DNA of 64,000 bases from Nocardia flavorosea (GCF_015477805.1 NZ_JADLQL010000001.1:1178001-1242000); one strand, 5' to 3'. Counted from the first letter of the stretch, positions 30,311 through 40,092 are shown. Notes: generated by a model from the sequence alone, not told the origin. Numbers and translations are program-made.

Positions 30311-31915
30311 TCACAGCACCTGCGAGGCGGTGATCACGAGTTGTCCCCCGTCGGGCGCCACCCGGAACGACCGGCTCTCCGACTGCACCGAGCCGTCGCG
30401 CATCGTGTAGGTGACCGTGGCGACCGCGCTGCCGTCACCGGATTGGCTGACCGACCCGATGCTGACCGCGCTGATCGTCGACCAGAAGCCCTGGTAGTCG
30501 GCGTAGCCACCAGCGGTGGCCTGGTATTCGGGTGAGAGCTGCGACCAGGCGGCGGCCGTGTTTCCGGGTAGCAGCCCGTAGTACCCCCGGACGAACTGTT
30601 CCACACGGGCGGCCGAGGGCGGGCCGGTTTCGGTGGTGGTGGTCGTGGTGGTCGCGGAAGTGCTCGTGGCCGTGGGGTCCGCGCCGGGTTCGGCCGCGGC
30701 GTGCGGTTCGCCCGTCTGCTCCGGCGTATCGATCTGGCTGCTTTCGGGTCCGCCGGCGGTGTTGTCGTCGCCGCCGGTGACATCGGCGAGGACGAGCCCC
30801 ACCACGACCACCAGGATCAGCGCCGCGGCACCGGCCAGTACGGCCGCTCGGGTCCGGGGGCCGGAACCGCCCGGGGCAGGGCCGGCGGGCGGAGGTGCGG
30901 CCGGTGCCGTCGATGCTGCGGCGGGCACCGCCCCGGCGCCCCGGAAGACCGGCGGTGTGGCGGCTCCGGGAGCCGACGGGCGGTTCTCGGCGGTTCCGGG
31001 CTCCGAATCCGGCCGGTCGAGGGTGGCCGTGGCGGCGAGCGTGGGCGGGAGGACCTTCGTCGTCGCGGACGGCGCGGTATCGACCGGTTCCGGCGCGCGG
31101 CCGGCCGCCACTTCTTCCAGCATGACCCGCGCCTCGTCCATGGTGGGCCGGTTCGCGACCTCGGTCGCCAGCAACCGCATCACCACCGGGCCCAGCGCGC
31201 CCGCTCCTTCGGGTGGCTCGACCTGACCGCCCGCGACCGCGTGCAGCACCGCCAGTGGGTTGTCGCCGTCGCCGAAGGGCGGGCGTCCGGTGATCGCATG
31301 GTAGAGCGTGGATCCGAGGGCGAAGACGTCCGAGGCCGGTATCGGTTGTTCACCGCGAGCGACCTCGGGCGCGAGATAGGCCGGGGTGCCGGCGAGGAAA
31401 CCGGTCGCGGTGACGGTGACATCGCCGGTGGCGCGGGAGATTCCGAAATCGGTGATCTTCACCGTGCCGTCGTCGCCCACCAGCAGATTGGCCGGTTTCA
31501 CGTCCCGGTGGACGATTCCGGCGTCGTGCGCGGCGGCGAGCGCGGCCGCGGCCTGTGCCCCGAGTTCGGCGACCTTCAGCGGCGCGAGCGTTCCGTCGAG
31601 GTTCAGCCGGTTGGCCAGGCTGGGGGCGTTCATGTATTCCATGACCAACCACGGCTGGCCGTCCTCGTCGGCGACGTCGAATACCGAGATGGCATTCGGA
31701 TGGTGCAGACGCGCGGCGATCCGGCCTTCGCGCAGTGCGCGTTTACGCGCCTCCGCGGTCTGCTGTTCGGTCAGGTTCGGCCCGAGCAGCACCTGTTTGA
31801 CCGCGACGGTGCGCTGCAGCCGGATATCGAGCGCTCGCCACACCACACCCATGGCACCCGTGCCGATGGGATCGGTGAGCCGATAACGTCCGGCTATCAG
31901 CCGATCCTTGCTCAT
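30311..31915 (-). CDS. Membrane-anchored Ser/Thr protein kinase (Pkn family)
   Basis: The 534-residue Hanks-type kinase has the glycine loop IGTGAMG (17-23), Lys40 in VAVKQVLL, catalytic loop HRDVKPANLL (136-145) and DFGISR (156-161). A Pro/Ala-rich juxtamembrane linker leads to one transmembrane helix (about 355-377: AAVLAGAAALILVVVVGLVL). The extracytoplasmic part has a Thr-rich stretch and then a roughly 90-residue domain (about 440-534) of the SnoaL/NTF2-like kind. It does not have PASTA repeats, so it is not PknB. The sensed signal is unknown. Confidence 0.9.
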   Translation of the reverse strand: MSKDRLIAGRYRLTDPIGTGAMGVVWRALDIRLQRTVAVKQVLLGPNLTEQQTAEARKRALREGRIAARLHHPNAISVFDVADEDGQPWLVMEYMNAPSLANRLNLDGTLAPLKVAELGAQAAAALAAAHDAGIVHRDVKPANLLVGDDGTVKITDFGISRATGDVTVTATGFLAGTPAYLAPEVARGEQPIPASDVFALGSTLYHAITGRPPFGDGDNPLAVLHAVAGGQVEPPEGAGALGPVVMRLLATEVANRPTMDEARVMLEEVAAGRAPEPVDTAPSATTKVLPPTLAATATLDRPDSEPGTAENRPSAPGAATPPVFRGAGAVPAAASTAPAAPPPAGPAPGGSGPRTRAAVLAGAAALILVVVVGLVLADVTGGDDNTAGGPESSQIDTPEQTGEPHAAAEPGADPTATSTSATTTTTTTETGPPSAARVEQFVRGYYGLLPGNTAAAWSQLSPEYQATAGGYADYQGFWSTISAVSIGSVSQSGDGSAVATVTYTMRDGSVQSESRSFRVAPDGGQLVITASQVL

Positions 31916-32234
31916 CTGAAGTCGTGGCCCCTTCTGCTCGCCGCCGAGTCGTCCAGCACTCCGCGGTCACAGGCGGTTGCCTACGGTTCCGCGTCGACCC
32001 GGCGCGCGTACAACGCACCCGAACGGCATTGTCCGGATTTCTGGTTCCGCGGGAACCTCGGCGGAAATTCCCGGAAATCGTACGCTGCGACGCCCCGAAC
32101 CCTGCAGGCAGTACGGGATTTCGGACTCGGTCACGCACTGGTCAGCCGGTGTTTCCGCGGGCGGGACCGATAGGCGGCACAATTACGACCCACAAAAGTG
32201 ACCACAATCACAGCAGTCCGGTGTTTATCCCGGC
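31916..32234. other. Gap between kinase and metH, nothing recognised
   Basis: This 319-base stretch separates the metH stop from the kinase start, both on the minus strand. I see no gene, repeat or clear hairpin terminator in it. It presumably contains the kinase promoter near 31920-32000. Confidence 0.4.
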
Positions 32235-35200
32235 TCAGGCATTGAAGTACTTCGCCTCCGGATGCAGCAGGACGAAGGCGTCGGTGGACTGCTCGGGATG
32301 CAGCTGCAACTCCTCGGACAACGTGACGCCGAGCCGCTCGGCGTCGAGCAGATCCACCAGTTTGGCGCGGTCCTCCAACTCGGGGCAGGCGCCGTACCCG
32401 AACGAGTAGCGGGCGCCGCGGTACCCGAGTTTGAAGTACTCGGTCACCTCCGCGGGATCGGATTCGGCGATGGCGCGCCCCTCGAGGGTGAGTTCCTCGC
32501 GGATCCGGCGATGCCAGTATTCGGCGAGAGCCTCGGTCAGCTGGACGCCGATTCCGTGCACCTCCAGGTAATCCCGGTAGTTATCGGCGGCAAACAGTCC
32601 GTTCGCGAAATCGGCGATCGGCGCGCCCATGGTGACCAACTGGAACGGCAGCACATCCACCTGCCCGGTCTGCCGGGCGTGCTCGCGCGAGCGGATGAAA
32701 TCGGCCACGCACAGGAACCGGTCCCGCTGCTGGCGCGGGAAGGTGAAGCGATGCCGTTGCGGCGCATCGGGTTCCGGCTCGGTCAGCACAACCACGTCGT
32801 CGCCCTCGGAGACCGCCGGGAAGTACCCGTATACCACCGCCGCATGCTGCAGGACGCCTTCGGTGCTGAGCCGCTCCAGCCACGCCCGCAGCCGCGGGCG
32901 GCCGTCGGATTCCACGAGTTCTTCGTAGCTGGGCCCGTCACCGCCGCGCTGTCCCCGCAGCCCCCACTGACCGAGGAACAGGGCCCGTTCGTCCAGCAGA
33001 CCCGAATATTCCTGGACCGACAGACCTTTCACCACGCGCGTGCCCCAGAACGGCGGCACCGGCACCGGCACATCGGCAGCCACATCCGACCGCTCCGGTA
33101 CCACGATCGGGGTTTCCGCGGCACGCCGCTGTTCGGCGATCCGGCGCGAACGTTCGTGGCGGGCTTTCCGTTCGGCGGCCTTGCGCCGCCGCTCCTCCGC
33201 TTCCGGGCTGTCCGGGTCGGCCGCGTCTCCGCGTTTGGCGGCCATGATCTCGTCCATCAACCGCAGGCCTTCGAAGGCATCGCGTGCATAGTGCACATCG
33301 CCCTCGTAGACATCGGTGAGATCGTTCTCCACATACGAGCGGGTGAGCGCGGCGCCGCCGAGCAGCACCGGGAACTGTTCGGCCACGCCCTTGCTGTTGA
33401 GTTCCTCGAGGTTCTCCTTCATCACCACGGTGGACTTCACCAGCAAACCGGACATTCCGATCACATCGGCCTTCTTGTCGACCGCGGCGTCGAGAATGCT
33501 GGCGATGGGCTGTTTGATGCCCAGGTTCACCACCTCGTAGCCGTTGTTCGACAGGATGATGTCGACCAGGTTCTTGCCGATATCGTGTACATCGCCCTTG
33601 ACCGTGGCCAGCACCACCCGGCCCTTACCGCTGTCGTCGGTGGCCTCCATATGCGGCTCCAGATGCGCCACGGCCGCCTTCATCGTCTCGGCCGACTGCA
33701 GGACGAACGGCAGCTGCATCTGACCCGACCCGAACAGTTCGCCGACGGTCTTCATCCCCGACAGCAGCGTTTCGTTGATGATCTTCAGCGGCGGCACCTC
33801 GCGCATCGCCTCGTCGAGGTCGGCTTCCATACCGGCGCGTTCACCGTCGACGATGCGGCGTTCGAGGCGGTCGAACAGCGGCAGCGCGGCCAGTTCGTCG
33901 GCGCGCGAGGCCCGCGAATCGGCCGTCGACACGCCCTCGAAGAGCTGCATGAGCTTCTGCAGCGGGTCGTAGCCTTCACGGCGCCGGTCGTAGAGCAGAT
34001 CGAGGGCGGTTTCGCGCTGCTCGTCCGGGATCCGGCTCATCGGCAGGATCTTGGAGGCGTGCACGATGGCACTGTCCAGGCCGGCCTGCACGCATTCGTG
34101 CATGAAGACCGAGTTCAGCACCTGACGCGCGGCGGGGTTGAGGCCGAAGGAGATGTTCGACAGGCCCAGCGTCGTCTGCACCCCGGGATGGCGCCGTTTG
34201 AGTTCGCGGATGGCCTCGATCGTTTCCAGGCCGTCGCGCCGCGACTCCTCCTGACCGGTGCCGAGGGTGAAGGTCAGGGTGTCGATGATGATATCGCCGA
34301 TCTGCAGGCCCCAGTTGCCGGTGATATCGGCGATCAGCCGTTCGGCGATGGCGACCTTGTGCTCGGCGGTCCGCGCCTGCCCCTCCTCGTCGATGGTCAG
34401 CGCGACCACCGCGGCGCCGTGCTCGGCGACCAGGCTCATGATCTGCTGGAACCGGGAATCCGGTCCGTCGCCGTCCTCGTAGTTCACCGAGTTCACCGCG
34501 CAGCGCCCGCCGAGGTGTTCGAGCCCGGCCCGCAATACCGGCGGTTCGGTGGAGTCGAGCATGATCGGCAACGTGGAGGCGGTGGCCAGCCGGGACGCCA
34601 GTTCCGACATATCGGCGCTGCCGTCACGGCCGACGTAGTCGACGCAGAGGTCGAGCAGATGGGCGCCGTCGCGGGTCTGGTCCTTGGCGATATCGAGGCA
34701 TTTACCCCAGTCCTGGGCGAGCATGGCCTCCCGGAACGCCTTCGACCCGTTCGCGTTGGTGCGTTCGCCGATCATCAGCACGCTGGCGTCCTGTTCGAAC
34801 GGCACCGACGTGTACATGCTGGAAATACTCGGTTCCGGCTGCGGGGTGCGGCGCTGCCCGATCGGGGGCAGCGTGGGTTCGACCTCGCGGACCGCTTCGG
34901 CGACCTGCCGGATGTGCTCGGGGGTGGTACCGCAGCAGCCGCCGACCAGGGCCAGGCCGTAGTCGGTGACGAAGCCGCGCAGCGCCGCGGCCAGCTCCTC
35001 GGGAGTGAGCGGGTACTCGGCGCCGTTGGCTCCGAGCACCGGCAGGCCGGCGTTGGGCATCACCGAGACAGGCACCCGGGCATGCTGCGACAGGTAGCGC
35101 AGATGCTCGCTCATCTCGTCCGGACCGGTCGCGCAGTTGAGTCCGATCACATCGATACCCAGCGGCTCCAGCGCGGTGAGCGCGGCCCCGATCTCGCTGC

Positions 35201-35831
35201 CGACCAGCATGGTGCCGGTCGTCTCGACCGTGACGTGGGTGATGATCGGGATCCGGCGCCCGGCCTGCTCCATGGCGCGGCGGGTACCGTTCACCGCCGC
35301 CTTGACCTGCAGCAGGTCCTGGCAGGTCTCGATCAGTACCGCGTCGGCGCCACCGTCGAGCATGCCGAGCGCGGCCTCGGTGTAGGCATCGCGCAGGCTC
35401 GCGTACGGGGCGTGCCCCAGGGTGGGCAGTTTGGTGCCGGGGCCCATCGAGCCGAGGACGTACCGCGGTACGCCGTCGGCGCCGGGACCCATTTCGTCGG
35501 CGACCTCGCGGGCCAGCCGGGTCCCCTTCTCGGACAGTTCCCGGATCCGGTCGGCGATATCGTAGTCACCGAGGTTGGGCAGGTTGCAGCCGAAGGTATT
35601 GGTTTCCACGGCGTCGGCGCCGGCCTCGAAATAGGCGCGGTGGATATCGCGCAGCACCTCGGGGCGGGTGTCGTTGAGGATCTCGTTACATCCCTCGAGG
35701 CCGCGGAAATCGTCGAGTGTGAGATCCACGGCCTGCAACATGGTGCCCATCGCCCCGTCGCCGATCACGACACGGCGGCTGAGCGTGTCGAGCAGGGTGG
35801 TATCGAACTCGGCGGGGCGGGAGGCAGACAT
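32235..35831 (-). CDS. metH: Cobalamin-dependent methionine synthase MetH
   Basis: MetH transfers the methyl group of 5-methyltetrahydrofolate to homocysteine through cobalamin. The 1198-residue protein is complete. In order it has the homocysteine-binding barrel with Zn ligands (Cys near LNCATGPDE and the pair in GGCCGTTPEH), the pterin-binding barrel (VLMIGERTNANGSKAFREAM), the cobalamin cap and domain with the axial His in VKGDVHDIGKNLVDII, and the C-terminal SAM-binding reactivation domain (LGYRGARYSFGYGACP). The ATG at 35831 is preferred because it gives the normal N-terminus. It corresponds to Rv2124c. No cobalamin riboswitch was recognised upstream. Confidence 0.96.
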   Translation of the reverse strand: MSASRPAEFDTTLLDTLSRRVVIGDGAMGTMLQAVDLTLDDFRGLEGCNEILNDTRPEVLRDIHRAYFEAGADAVETNTFGCNLPNLGDYDIADRIRELSEKGTRLAREVADEMGPGADGVPRYVLGSMGPGTKLPTLGHAPYASLRDAYTEAALGMLDGGADAVLIETCQDLLQVKAAVNGTRRAMEQAGRRIPIITHVTVETTGTMLVGSEIGAALTALEPLGIDVIGLNCATGPDEMSEHLRYLSQHARVPVSVMPNAGLPVLGANGAEYPLTPEELAAALRGFVTDYGLALVGGCCGTTPEHIRQVAEAVREVEPTLPPIGQRRTPQPEPSISSMYTSVPFEQDASVLMIGERTNANGSKAFREAMLAQDWGKCLDIAKDQTRDGAHLLDLCVDYVGRDGSADMSELASRLATASTLPIMLDSTEPPVLRAGLEHLGGRCAVNSVNYEDGDGPDSRFQQIMSLVAEHGAAVVALTIDEEGQARTAEHKVAIAERLIADITGNWGLQIGDIIIDTLTFTLGTGQEESRRDGLETIEAIRELKRRHPGVQTTLGLSNISFGLNPAARQVLNSVFMHECVQAGLDSAIVHASKILPMSRIPDEQRETALDLLYDRRREGYDPLQKLMQLFEGVSTADSRASRADELAALPLFDRLERRIVDGERAGMEADLDEAMREVPPLKIINETLLSGMKTVGELFGSGQMQLPFVLQSAETMKAAVAHLEPHMEATDDSGKGRVVLATVKGDVHDIGKNLVDIILSNNGYEVVNLGIKQPIASILDAAVDKKADVIGMSGLLVKSTVVMKENLEELNSKGVAEQFPVLLGGAALTRSYVENDLTDVYEGDVHYARDAFEGLRLMDEIMAAKRGDAADPDSPEAEERRRKAAERKARHERSRRIAEQRRAAETPIVVPERSDVAADVPVPVPPFWGTRVVKGLSVQEYSGLLDERALFLGQWGLRGQRGGDGPSYEELVESDGRPRLRAWLERLSTEGVLQHAAVVYGYFPAVSEGDDVVVLTEPEPDAPQRHRFTFPRQQRDRFLCVADFIRSREHARQTGQVDVLPFQLVTMGAPIADFANGLFAADNYRDYLEVHGIGVQLTEALAEYWHRRIREELTLEGRAIAESDPAEVTEYFKLGYRGARYSFGYGACPELEDRAKLVDLLDAERLGVTLSEELQLHPEQSTDAFVLLHPEAKYFNA

Positions 35832-36149
35832 GGATTCCAGAGTAGTGGGCGCCACCGCGGCGATGTTCGCCTAGTTCACACCTGTGGGGGCGAACACAGG
35901 CAGGACAGGAGCGAGCGAACCGTGCCCGCGGGCCGCTCATCGGGCCGGGAAGCATATTCGCCCAGTGTGCGGCCCGCGGCGCACCGGCGGTGCACACTGC
36001 CCGGATCTTCACGCAAACCCTTCGCACACGCGCCCCGGCCTCTTGCACGCCCGGTTGAGCCCGGTCACCCAGCGGGCCGGCCGGCCGCGACAGGCGCGGG
36101 CGGACCGATACTGCGCGCCGCTCCCGACCCGCACCGTAGGCTGGCATGG
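35832..36149. other. Divergent intergenic region metH / PAC2
   Basis: The 318 bases contain the promoters of both divergent genes. A short inverted repeat (GTTCGCC at 35865-35871 with GGCGAAC at 35889-35895) lies close to the metH start. I do not see the B12-box of a cobalamin riboswitch. Confidence 0.4.
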
Positions 36150-37037
36150 GTGAGCTCGAGTGAATCTCCGGTGGATCGGGAACTGCCCGCGTTGCGTGAC
36201 CCGGTGCTCGTTGCGGCCTTCGAAGGCTGGAACGACGCTGGTGACGCGGCCAGCGGCGCGGTCGAGCATCTGGAGTTGATCTGGGATGCGCGGCCGCTGG
36301 CCGAACTGGATTCCGAGGACTACTACGACTATCAGGTGAACCGGCCGATGGTCCGGCAGGTGGAGGGGGTCACCCGCGAGATCGTCTGGCCGGCGACGGT
36401 GCTGTCGGTGTGCTCGCCCCCCGGAAGCGACCGCGATGTGGTGTTGCTGCGCGGGATCGAACCCAATATGCGCTGGCGCCGGTTCTGTACCGACCTGCTG
36501 GAGCTCATCGATCAGCTCGGCGTGGAGACGGTGGTGATCCTGGGTGCGCTGCTGGCGGATACCCCGCACACCCGGCCGGTGCCGGTGACGGGTTCGGCCT
36601 ACAGCAAGGAGGCGGCCGAACGGTTCAATCTGGAGCAGACCCGCTACGAGGGCCCGACCGGAATCACCGGGGTGCTACAGGACCAGTGCGTAAAGGCCGG
36701 AATCCCGGCGGTGTCGTTCTGGGCGGCGGTTCCGCACTATGTCTCCCAGCCGCCCAATCCGAAGGCAACGATCGCGCTGCTGCACCGGGTGGAGGATGTC
36801 CTCGATATCGAAGTGCCGTTGCGGGAACTGCCGCAGCAGGCCGAGGAATGGGAATCGACGGTGAACGAGATGACCGAAGCAGACGAGGAGATCGCCGAGT
36901 ACGTGCGGTCGCTCGAGGAGCGCGGGGACGCCGCGATCGACGTGAACGAGGCGATGGCCAAAATCGACGGCGACGCCATCGCGGCCGAATTCGAGAAGTA
37001 TCTGCGCCGGCGGGGGCCCGGCGGCTTCGGGCGCTGA
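36150..37037 (+). CDS. PAC2-family protein (proteasome assembly chaperone-like)
   Basis: The 295-residue protein belongs to the PAC2 family and matches Rv2125. It begins (GTG at 36150) with a short Ser-rich stretch and then RELPALRDPVLVAAFEGWNDAGDAASGAV, given here as positions about 8-36. The segments VVILGALLADTPHTRPVPVTGSA and PAVSFWAAVPHYVSQPPNPKA follow, and a coiled-coil-like acidic C-terminus. Archaeal and eukaryotic relatives help assemble proteasomes, but an actinobacterial role is not established. Proximity to proteasome genes in the same broad region is suggestive only. Confidence 0.9.
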   Translation: MSSSESPVDRELPALRDPVLVAAFEGWNDAGDAASGAVEHLELIWDARPLAELDSEDYYDYQVNRPMVRQVEGVTREIVWPATVLSVCSPPGSDRDVVLLRGIEPNMRWRRFCTDLLELIDQLGVETVVILGALLADTPHTRPVPVTGSAYSKEAAERFNLEQTRYEGPTGITGVLQDQCVKAGIPAVSFWAAVPHYVSQPPNPKATIALLHRVEDVLDIEVPLRELPQQAEEWESTVNEMTEADEEIAEYVRSLEERGDAAIDVNEAMAKIDGDAIAAEFEKYLRRRGPGGFGR

Positions 37038-37067
37038 GGGGGAACGCCGCGCCGCCGGGCCGCCGGT

Positions 37068-37373
37068 TCAGCTCGCCACCGACCAGATCCGGGCGGCGGC
37101 GTCGTTGGCCAGTTTCGCGATCAGCAGTTCGCGTGGAATGGTCTGGCCGGTGAGGTGATCGAGCGAGGGCACCACAACGTGGTGGGCATCCGCCCGTTGG
37201 AGTTCCCGGGTCAGTTCGGCGAATGCCGTTCCGTCACCCGCATGCGATTCGTGGAATGTCGCGGCGAAGCATAATCCGTGGGCATCGGCCAGCTCACGTA
37301 GCGCGGCCTCCATATCGTCGCCGTCGCCCGCGGCCAGATCGTCGCGTAAATACCCATATACCAACGCTTCCAC
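37068..37373 (-). CDS. Orphan serine-recombinase N-terminal-like small protein
   Basis: This 101-residue protein starts at a GTG preceded by AGGAGG with a 5-base gap. The fold pattern resembles the N-terminal domain of resolvase/invertase recombinases (ALVYGYLRDD, ELADAHGLCFAATFHES, HHVVVPSLDHLTG). It lacks the catalytic Ser context and any DNA-binding helix-turn-helix. It is therefore probably not a recombinase but a domesticated or degenerate domain. Similar small proteins accompany XRE/DUF397 genes in actinobacteria, and an XRE gene lies divergently 212 bp away. Confidence 0.6.
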   Translation of the reverse strand: MEALVYGYLRDDLAAGDGDDMEAALRELADAHGLCFAATFHESHAGDGTAFAELTRELQRADAHHVVVPSLDHLTGQTIPRELLIAKLANDAAARIWSVAS

Positions 37374-37585
37374 CCGAACCTCCTGAATCCTTCCCCGCAC
37401 GAGACGGGGAACTATTTCCTGCTCCGGGATCTCCGCCCGCGTTCGCGGGGGTGTTGCTTGAACCGGCGCGGAGCCGGTCCGATTCGAGCATGACCGACGG
37501 ATAACCCGCACAGAAGAGGTCATGCGGGGGACACCTTCTTGCCCTATGGGGTCCGCGAAAAGTTTGCTGGTGCAATACTGGCGGC

Positions 37586-38818
37586 GTGACTGCTGCTGAA
37601 GATCGTCCGCTGTGGGCCATCCGGATGCGCTCGGAACGCGATGCGCGTGGGTGGTCACAAGCCGAGGCCGTACGGGCACTACGCGCCAAATCGTCCCAGA
37701 ACCTACCGACCGACAGCACCCTCCTACGTAATTGGCGGCGTTGGGAATCGGGCGAATCCCGCCCCGACGATTTCTACGCTCCACTCATCGCCGCCGCGTT
37801 CGACACCGTCGCCGCGGCCTTCTTCCCCAAGGCACGCCCGAGCCGCGACGACGAATTGCTCACCGCCACCGGTATGGACACGCTCGAATTCATGGGTCGG
37901 CTACGGATGTCCGATGTTTCGACCGCCACCCTCGACGCCGTCCGGATCACCGCCGAACGCCTGTGCCGCGATTACGCGTCCACCGATGCCCACCAACTGC
38001 ACCGTGAGGCATCGGGCTGGCTGCGGCGGATCGCCGCCCTGCTCGACAGCCGGCTCACGCTGGCCCAGCACAAGGAAGTCCTCGAGCTGGCCGGGTGGGT
38101 CGCCCTGCTGCTCGGCTGCCTCGAATACGATCTCGGCCGCCGCGGCGGCGCCGAAGCCACCCGCCGGGCCGCCCGATCTCTCGGCATGGAATCCGGCAAT
38201 GTCGAAATCATCGGGTGGAGTTCGGAATTGGCGGCCTGGTTCGCGCTGACCCAGGGCAACAACCGCGGGGTCATCCAGGCGGTCGATTCGGTACCGCCGG
38301 AATGCGCCGACAGCGGCGTCGGCGTCCAACTCGCCGCCCAGCGGGCCAAAGCCTGGGCACGCCTGGGCGACCGCAGCGCGGTGGACGCGACCCTGGCGCA
38401 GGGCCGGATGCTGCTGGACCGGCTCGGCCACCCCGAGGACCTGGAGAACCATTTCGTCGTCGACCCGCAGAAGTTCGATTTCTATGCCATGGACTGCTGC
38501 CGGGTGGTCGGCGACGATGCGCGGGCCGAACGGTTCGCCCGGGCCGTCCTCGCCGATTCCACCACCCTGGACGGCACGGTCCGCAACCCGATGCGGGTCG
38601 CCGAAGCTCACCTCACCCTGGCGATGGTCGCCGCCCGCGGCCGCGACCTCGAACTGGCGGTCTCGGAGGGGCTGCAAGCGTTCGAATCCAAACGGCGGTC
38701 GCTGCCGTCGCTGTTGTGCATCGGCGGCGAAGTCGGACGGGAGTTGATGGCACACTTCCCCGACGATCCGCGAACTCAGGAGTACCTGGACGAACTTCGC
38801 GCAGTATCCGGTACCTGA
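37586..38818 (+). CDS. XRE-family regulator with TPR-like C-terminus
   Basis: The 410-residue protein begins with a lambda-repressor-like helix-turn-helix (residues about 8-65: WAIRMRSERDARGWSQAEAV ... NWRRWESGESRP). A long helical region with TPR-like periodicity follows (about 110-405), an architecture common in actinobacterial developmental regulators. It lacks the DUF5753 domain that pairs with DUF397 proteins. The start is the GTG at 37586. The target is unknown. Confidence 0.82.
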   Translation: MTAAEDRPLWAIRMRSERDARGWSQAEAVRALRAKSSQNLPTDSTLLRNWRRWESGESRPDDFYAPLIAAAFDTVAAAFFPKARPSRDDELLTATGMDTLEFMGRLRMSDVSTATLDAVRITAERLCRDYASTDAHQLHREASGWLRRIAALLDSRLTLAQHKEVLELAGWVALLLGCLEYDLGRRGGAEATRRAARSLGMESGNVEIIGWSSELAAWFALTQGNNRGVIQAVDSVPPECADSGVGVQLAAQRAKAWARLGDRSAVDATLAQGRMLLDRLGHPEDLENHFVVDPQKFDFYAMDCCRVVGDDARAERFARAVLADSTTLDGTVRNPMRVAEAHLTLAMVAARGRDLELAVSEGLQAFESKRRSLPSLLCIGGEVGRELMAHFPDDPRTQEYLDELRAVSGT

Positions 38819-39019
38819 ACTGTTCCGTGGGCGGTCACCCGGCGCGGATTCACACCTCAGCGGTGGGCGGCGTCGGGCACTCGCGGCGGACAGGCCGTCC
38901 CCGGGCTGCATCGGCGAACACGATCGAAGAATCAACTCGACATCGGCAGACCTGCGGGCATCAACCCGCACAGACCCGCACCCTCACATCTGGTAGACGT
39001 GGCGGACACGATGCACCAG

Positions 39020-39095
39020 GCAGGGTTTGCAGGGCAAATGCCACCACTCATTGTCATCGTTGTCGCGTACGACAGACCCCACCGGCTACCGGTGG
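39020..39095 (-). repeat. Decayed duplicate of the M15 peptidase 3' end
   Basis: The stretch 39020-39095 is a diverged direct repeat of 39133-39205, which encodes the C-terminus of the neighbouring M15 peptidase. On the minus strand it still reads GSRWGLSY and, after a frameshift, DNDDNEWWHL, against GNRWGLCRTFDNEWWHFE in the intact gene. The repeat sits immediately after the gene's stop codon and cannot be translated as one frame. It looks like the remnant of a tandem paralogue. Confidence 0.75.
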
Positions 39096-39607
39096 GCGGC
39101 ATCCGGTGCCCGAGGGGGGCACGGCGTACCGGGCAGAGTCTGTAACTCAAAGTGCCACCATTCGTTGTCGAACGTGCGGCACAGCCCCCACCGGTTGCCG
39201 TTGGCTTCCAACCATGCGGCACCCTCACGCGGTGCGATATCGACGGCCCGGCCGGTGACATGCGTGGACTCCTCGGGCGGCAACACCCACCGGCGCGCTT
39301 CCTCCGGAGTGCCGTAAGTGCGCAGCCCGTCCTCCCACATCGCCTGCTGTTCGGCCGGGCTGCGATAGCCGGAATTGATCCACATCGGCACACCCGCGGC
39401 ATGTGCTTCCCGCTCGGCCATGGTGTAAGCGAGCGCCAGCAGCGGGTCGAGCCCCTCGGTCCCCGCCGCGGCGGTCTCGGTCAGGGGCGGGACCGGGAAC
39501 GGCGAGGCGGCGGCCTCGGCACCACCGAAAGCAAGCGCACCGGCAGCGACCGCCGATATCGCCACCGCGGCGGCACGACCGACTGTTGAGCGCAGGTGGA
39601 GGGACAT
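39086..39607 (-). CDS. Secreted M15-family peptidase (VanY/D-Ala-D-Ala carboxypeptidase-like)
   Basis: The 173-residue precursor has a signal peptide (RAAAVAISAVAAGALAFGGAEAAA) and a compact M15 domain. The zinc-site motif THVTGRAVDIAP and the distal EWWHFE supply His, Asp and His ligands, and SGYRSPAEQQAMW is the usual substrate-side motif. It would cleave peptidoglycan cross-peptides outside the membrane. Its extreme C-terminus (after EWWHFE) is followed directly by a decayed copy of the same 3' sequence. Confidence 0.88.
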   Translation of the reverse strand: MSLHLRSTVGRAAAVAISAVAAGALAFGGAEAAASPFPVPPLTETAAAGTEGLDPLLALAYTMAEREAHAAGVPMWINSGYRSPAEQQAMWEDGLRTYGTPEEARRWVLPPEESTHVTGRAVDIAPREGAAWLEANGNRWGLCRTFDNEWWHFELQTLPGTPCPPRAPDAAHR

Positions 39608-39734
39608 GCGGATGATCTTATCGACCGCCGCTGCCCCCGACCGGCCGCGTTACCGATGAGCTGCACAGATGTGATTCCGCCCGGAACCGGGCGCCGAGAT
39701 CTTTCCCGACTGGGAAGCGCCCGGTTCAGCGTCC

Positions 39735-40063
39735 TTGTTCGGTCCACCACAGGGCTATGGTGAGGCCGAGCAGATCGAGCGCCAACTACGCGAGCGCTCG
39801 AGTATCTCGCTGAGCTGAGCTAGCTTCCCCAGGTCTCACTCGAGGCCATCCCCTTCACCGGCACTCATGTTGGTCTGGATACGGGATTGTTCGTTCTGCT
39901 GGAGTTCCCGCAACATCGGACAACACGGCTGCCGGAACCGCCGATTGTGTACGTTCAGGGCTACACCAGCGACCAGTGCCTCGAGCGGCCCGAGGAAATC
40001 GACAGGTACCAGAGGGCAGCCGACGGCATCAGACGCGTTGCGCTCGACGAATACCAACCGTGA
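39735..40063 (+). pseudogene. Remnant of XRE/DUF5753 regulator
   Basis: The last 75 codons before the TGA at 40061 read as a typical DUF5753 C-terminus: EAIPFTGTHVGLDTGLFVLL, then a segment with PPIVYVQGYTSDQCLERPEE and IDRYQRAADGIRRVAL. Upstream, in-frame stops (TGA and TAG near 39815-39825) and the absence of any helix-turn-helix show that the 5' part of the gene is gone. An earlier fragment (GEAEQIERQLRER) persists in a related frame. The normal partner, a DUF397 gene, follows after 29 bp and is intact. Confidence 0.75.
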
Positions 40064-40092
40064 CCTGGTGAACAAGATAGCGAAGGAGCACC

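Noticed and set aside
35832..36149. Cobalamin riboswitch upstream of metH
   Set aside because: I do not see a B12-box or the expected long structured leader. MetH uses B12 and is usually not the riboswitch-controlled enzyme; metE is.
32262..37037. A 1591-codon plus-strand open frame
   Set aside because: Most of it is antisense to metH and only exists because GC-rich third positions suppress stops. Only its last 295 codons, from the GTG at 36150, are a real PAC2-family gene.
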